From contig OZ345365.1 of NCBI GenBank assembly GCA_977006965.1, forward strand, positions 1,550,001 through 1,614,000: DNA of 64,000 nucleotides, read 5' to 3'. This DNA is from Phymatolithon calcareum (Eukaryota; Rhodophyta; Florideophyceae; Hapalidiales). Below are positions 60,864 through 64,000 of the stretch, one piece after another (position 1 is the stretch's first letter; the number at the start of each line of letters is the position of its first letter). The notes below the pieces were generated by a model. The model was not told where the DNA came from and made no database searches. It saw nothing but the letters and a program-made list of their open reading frames with translations. The position numbers and the translations under genes are program-made.

Positions 60864-61074
60864 ACCAAGACAAAATAGAACGGCGACGCGGAGTTTCCTA
60901 CGAACAGGACAAGTGGACTCTAAGCTTTTCCCTCCACCTTCTCTGGAGGAGGGTTTTTGCAGCTAGGGCTACGACGATAGCAACGAGCTTTTGCGGGCTT
61001 TAACGGAGCTACCAAGGTAGTAGCATCTGAAACGCATCTCCCTTACAGTCTTATGAGTGTTTCTGAGGGCGTTT

Positions 61075-61104
61075 AATAAATTCAAAATTCAAAAAAAAAA
61101 AAAA
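61075..61104 (+). terminator. Polyadenylation signal and poly(A) tract of LINE
   Basis: AATAAA at 61075-61080 followed 10 bases later by A14 at 61091-61104. Confidence 0.85.
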
Positions 61105-61327
61105 CGCTGTGAAAAGATCGATAACTGCAAACTGCGTAGACCGAATACGTAGTTCAACGCAATTGCAACACGATGAAGATGATAAGACAAATAGTTGTGC
61201 CTCCTCGACCCTTTCATTTTTTGACGAGTTTATTGTAAAAAGCCTCACAGTCATACAAATATACGGCAAGCCCTCCTCAAGTGCTACTCACCATAGGGTG
61301 ACTCTTCCTCTTTGCTTGGTATTATAT

Positions 61328-61531
61328 CTAAGACCCTTTCATGTAGTCGACGGTTTTGATAACTCTTGCTAAAAGTTTTCGAGTAGTCTCCTCTTCTTTC
61401 AGTACGGTACAGGTCTTCTTCTTCTGCATACTCTCGACGATGGTTTTGCTGAAGAGCAAAAGGTCATCTAGTGCCTTCTCGTTTGGGAATTCCATGGAAA
61501 CCTTCCCATGGTGCGCATACGTTTTTATCAT
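61328..61531 (-). CDS. Cassette conserved exon, unknown (copy C)
   Basis: Identical to 51275-51478; see that entry for coding evidence. Confidence 0.45.
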   Translation of the reverse strand: MIKTYAHHGKVSMEFPNEKALDDLLLFSKTIVESMQKKKTCTVLKEEETTRKLLARVIKTVDYMKGS

Positions 61532-61863
61532 AGTTCAAATCATTGTTCTAACTCCTAGAAAAAATTTTGTGAGAAGAGTAAGAAAAACAGATTCTTAGAT
61601 ACCAACGCATCTGTAGCCGCTTGAGGCAACTTTTCGAGTGCCACGAAAATTTAGTTTGATTCAGTCGGAGGACGAGTTTCGTATCGTGGTTTCTCCAAGG
61701 TTCGGTAGTTTACAACCTACCTCTGGTCCCCTGAGGGGCCTCGAGGGGAAAATTTAGTCCACGTTCAAGTGTGACACGGGTTTTTGTGATCTAAGAATTT
61801 AACTTTATGAACTTAAGCCGTTATAATTTTGCAGGGGCTCTGGGCTGACGGCAAACCTGGAAC

Positions 61864-62421
61864 GTGTCCCGGAGATCGTCAAGTGCTCTCTTAGTCCAGG
61901 TGCTGTCTTCGTTTGAGAGTGTGTCCTTCGAGAGTCAGTTTATGACGTCTTCGCAAGCATCTTTCCCACATAGGTCAGTCTACTCGAGGACGGCAGAAGC
62001 AGTGATAGGTGGAAACATTTCAAGTGACCACTTGATTGCAAGCGCACGCTATTTTCGCCAGTCCGAAGACACCAGCTCCCAAAAAGTATCGCAATTACCA
62101 TTAAAAAATTCTTCGCTTCTGCAAAGCAATCTACATGGTTTTCAAATACTTCACATCTTAAGCTCGTCGAAGAAATATTGTCAAGCTTTCTTATCGTGTG
62201 GTGATAGGCACAACGGTAGTGAAGAGAGTGGGATGATCCCACTGTTTCCTGATATAGTTTTTACGTTACCCAGAGAAGTGCAAACAGACAGCATGTATCA
62301 TTCTATCAAAGTGTCTCTCTGTGATTTTACTAAGAACAGTCAATATCTTGAAAACGCTCCTAAATATATTCATTGGATTGATCGTTATTCTAAACGTAAT
62401 CGCGTTCTTTTGTTCCGGTAG
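61864..62421 (+). CDS. Cassette 185-residue ORF, unknown (copy C)
   Basis: Identical to 50385-50942 in inverse orientation. The acceptor-like TTATAATTTTGCAG lies at 61822-61835 on the plus strand. Confidence 0.45.
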   Translation: MSRRSSSALLVQVLSSFESVSFESQFMTSSQASFPHRSVYSRTAEAVIGGNISSDHLIASARYFRQSEDTSSQKVSQLPLKNSSLLQSNLHGFQILHILSSSKKYCQAFLSCGDRHNGSEESGMIPLFPDIVFTLPREVQTDSMYHSIKVSLCDFTKNSQYLENAPKYIHWIDRYSKRNRVLLFR

Positions 62422-62617
62422 CGCGGTACGGTATTATGGACAACATCGAAGCATGTACGTCCTTTACTGGAGTGACTACACCAAGAAACAAAGAGGAGAA
62501 GGGTTTAATTAAGAGTTACTAACTCAAATTCTATAAGAAAACACCTTCAAACGACATCAGGAGACTGACATCAACCACCAATTGGAGTGAGACCTCCCGC
62601 GGCGGAGAGCGCATCTA

Positions 62618-63172
62618 CTAGATGCCCTTCTGAACGGTACACGTGCTCGGTACAACCAAACGCAAATAAACATTCGTCGTCTCACCGGCTCCACTAGCCC
62701 AGACGTATTCTGCACCAAGCCAATACCTCGAATGATAGGGAGAGTACTTGGCAGAACCAACAGAAGAAGACGAGGAAATAACATTTGAGTCTCCAGGATA
62801 CGACCACGCAGCATCATCGAATCCAGGACACATCCATTCCTTGGAAATACTTGAAGATGCCTGGACTGCCTTCCACGGTCCTTGATTAAGATTTGTCTGA
62901 CAATGCATACCGTTCCCAATGTCAAGATCCGCAATTACGCCGTATTTTGATCTCCTGTATGTCAAACTTAACGCGACAACATCTCCAGGGTTGAGGTCGA
63001 GCTTGATGGAATTGTAGTGCGTCCTGCTGTAGAGACTGGCGACCTTATTGCAGTTGACATAAAGATCACCAGAGTCAGCGTTTGACCAATGCAGGGTTGC
63101 AGGAGAGAAAACGGGCCCGCCAAGCGTGATCACGAAGAGAGAAGAGATGAACGTAATAGCCCTGATCGCCAT
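62618..63172 (-). CDS. Secreted galactose-binding-like domain protein, copy C
   Basis: Identical in sequence to copy B, on the opposite strand. The TATA box is at 63254-63248. Both copies appear functional, so gene dosage would be doubled in the same chromosomal region if the inverted repeat is real. Confidence 0.72.
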   Translation of the reverse strand: MAIRAITFISSLFVITLGGPVFSPATLHWSNADSGDLYVNCNKVASLYSRTHYNSIKLDLNPGDVVALSLTYRRSKYGVIADLDIGNGMHCQTNLNQGPWKAVQASSSISKEWMCPGFDDAAWSYPGDSNVISSSSSVGSAKYSPYHSRYWLGAEYVWASGAGETTNVYLRLVVPSTCTVQKGI

Positions 63173-63421
63173 GTTGATTGGAGCGGTTGGAGTTCTGTGC
63201 GGGGTCGACAGTAAGAGTGTGGTGAGAAGTGAAGAGAGAATGGCGAGTTATATAGTGTACCGAATTTCTAAAAGGGCTCTGGGTGCTCATGCTTTAGGCC
63301 TTTGGCGTATTCAAAAAATTCAAATAAGATCGGCTTATATGAAACGCAATGAGTACAAAGGAAAATTCTACGGATATCGTCGATTTTGGGCATCCATCTA
63401 TCTAAAACAAACGTAAATTTA

Positions 63422-63473
63422 CGCGAAGTTGCATCCATCTGTCTCTTAAGAGACAGATGGATGCAACTTCGCG
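63422..63473. repeat. Perfect 52-bp palindrome (right-arm copy)
   Basis: Mirror of 49333-49384. Confidence 0.95.
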
Positions 63474-64000
63474 CCGTGCCGCATTGATACCCGCGTCGCA
63501 ATTTTAAAAAGTTGCGACGCGGCACGGCGCGAAGCTGAAAATATAGACATAGATGAACTGGCTGTACAGTAGTGTTCGACATTTACAGTATGGTACATTC
63601 AGACAAACTTCCCCGCGTCGCAATTTATAAAAAACGAAAAGAGACAACCCAACTTTATACTGCTGAATCCCGCATAACATGGCCAATTGAAAAATATGGT
63701 GACCCTTATCCCGCCAATTAGAAATCAACAAAAGTGCACTTATTAGTGATATACTGCCGACTTTGACGCGTGGTATAAGTATTGAAGCATTTTTGTTTCC
63801 TTTTCATAAAGAAACAGTTTAAAAATCTTTCGATAGGTGCATGCAACAATGTCAATGAAATCTGGATTAGAATTTTTTACGAGGGGTGCACCGCTCTCTA
63901 GATTTTGCATGTCGACCTCATGTTATACCGTTTTACACATTCGGTATCTCCATGCATCTTCATGAATCGCCATGCCTTTTCGCAACGATTTGTGATCTTT

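Larger units (their letters stand above)
59943..61104 (+). mobile_element. 5'-truncated LINE with poly(A), without TSD
   Basis: The sequence is absent from cassette B at the matching point (51705/51706). It starts after CATCTGAAAGCAA and ends TTCAAAATTC(A)14 at 61091-61104. No target duplication is visible. It encodes the C-terminal part of a LINE reverse transcriptase. Confidence 0.88.
61101..64000 (-). repeat. Right arm of 2.9-kb perfect inverted repeat (cassette C)
   Basis: Reverse complement of 48806-51705 without a difference at any place checked. It continues beyond the window. Confidence 0.93.

Overview
This is a eukaryotic nuclear window made almost entirely of nested mobile elements and repeats. 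It has no bacterial operons or Shine-Dalgarno sites. It does have TATA boxes with start codons about 75 bases downstream, AATAAA signals with a poly(A) tract, a GT-AG intron, a tRNA-derived SINE, and Ty3/gypsy, LINE, hAT, pogo/mariner-like, MULE, KDZ-like and Plavaka/TNP2-like transposon sequences. The likely host genes are intron-poor and compact and the intergenic DNA is transposon-rich. This fits a seaweed-type genome, perhaps a florideophyte red alga, but the taxon is an inference from style and not from a marker gene.

Layout. 1-4.8 kb: a divergent pair made of a Ser/Pro/Ala-rich coiled-coil gene that runs off the left edge and a 975-residue Plavaka-like transposase, separated by two strong hairpins. 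5.3-11.7 kb: cassette copy A (secreted four-cysteine protein gene plus two conserved reading frames), interrupted by a MULE (10-bp TSD), a pogo-like element (TA TSD) and a 103-bp MITE (TA TSD), and followed by a hAT-type MITE. 13.1-17.6 kb: a second, very different Plavaka-like transposase with a convergent two-exon coiled-coil gene. 20.6-22.3 kb: a GC-rich WD40 gene with two frameshifts, the best candidate for a host gene. 22.7-27.1 kb: SINE fragment, hAT fragment and a decayed chromodomain gypsy element. 28.4-31.9 kb: a decayed KDZ-like transposase followed by an Ulp1-type protease. 32.6-35.3 kb: two LINE fragments. 35.85-40.43 kb: a hAT element inside a hAT element, itself carrying a pogo-like element and a tandem-repeat-bearing TIR element. 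42.1-43.9 kb: full SINE, small palindromic MITE and a hAT pseudogene. 46.5-47.9 kb: a GC-rich element with MULE-like ends and a 9-bp TSD. 48.8-64 kb: a perfect 2.9-kb inverted repeat holding cassette copies B and C, with a young gypsy element (299-bp LTRs, TSD GGCGG) between them. That gypsy element sits inside a truncated copy of the 5' end of the WD40 gene.

The most interesting signals are three. (1) The multi-gene cassette carrying a secreted protein occurs in three copies, two of them as a perfect inverted pair whose identity stops exactly at a LINE poly(A). (2) Two divergent Plavaka-like transposases each sit beside a non-homologous opposite-strand coiled-coil gene. (3) Filled and empty insertion sites for several element families can be read inside this one window.
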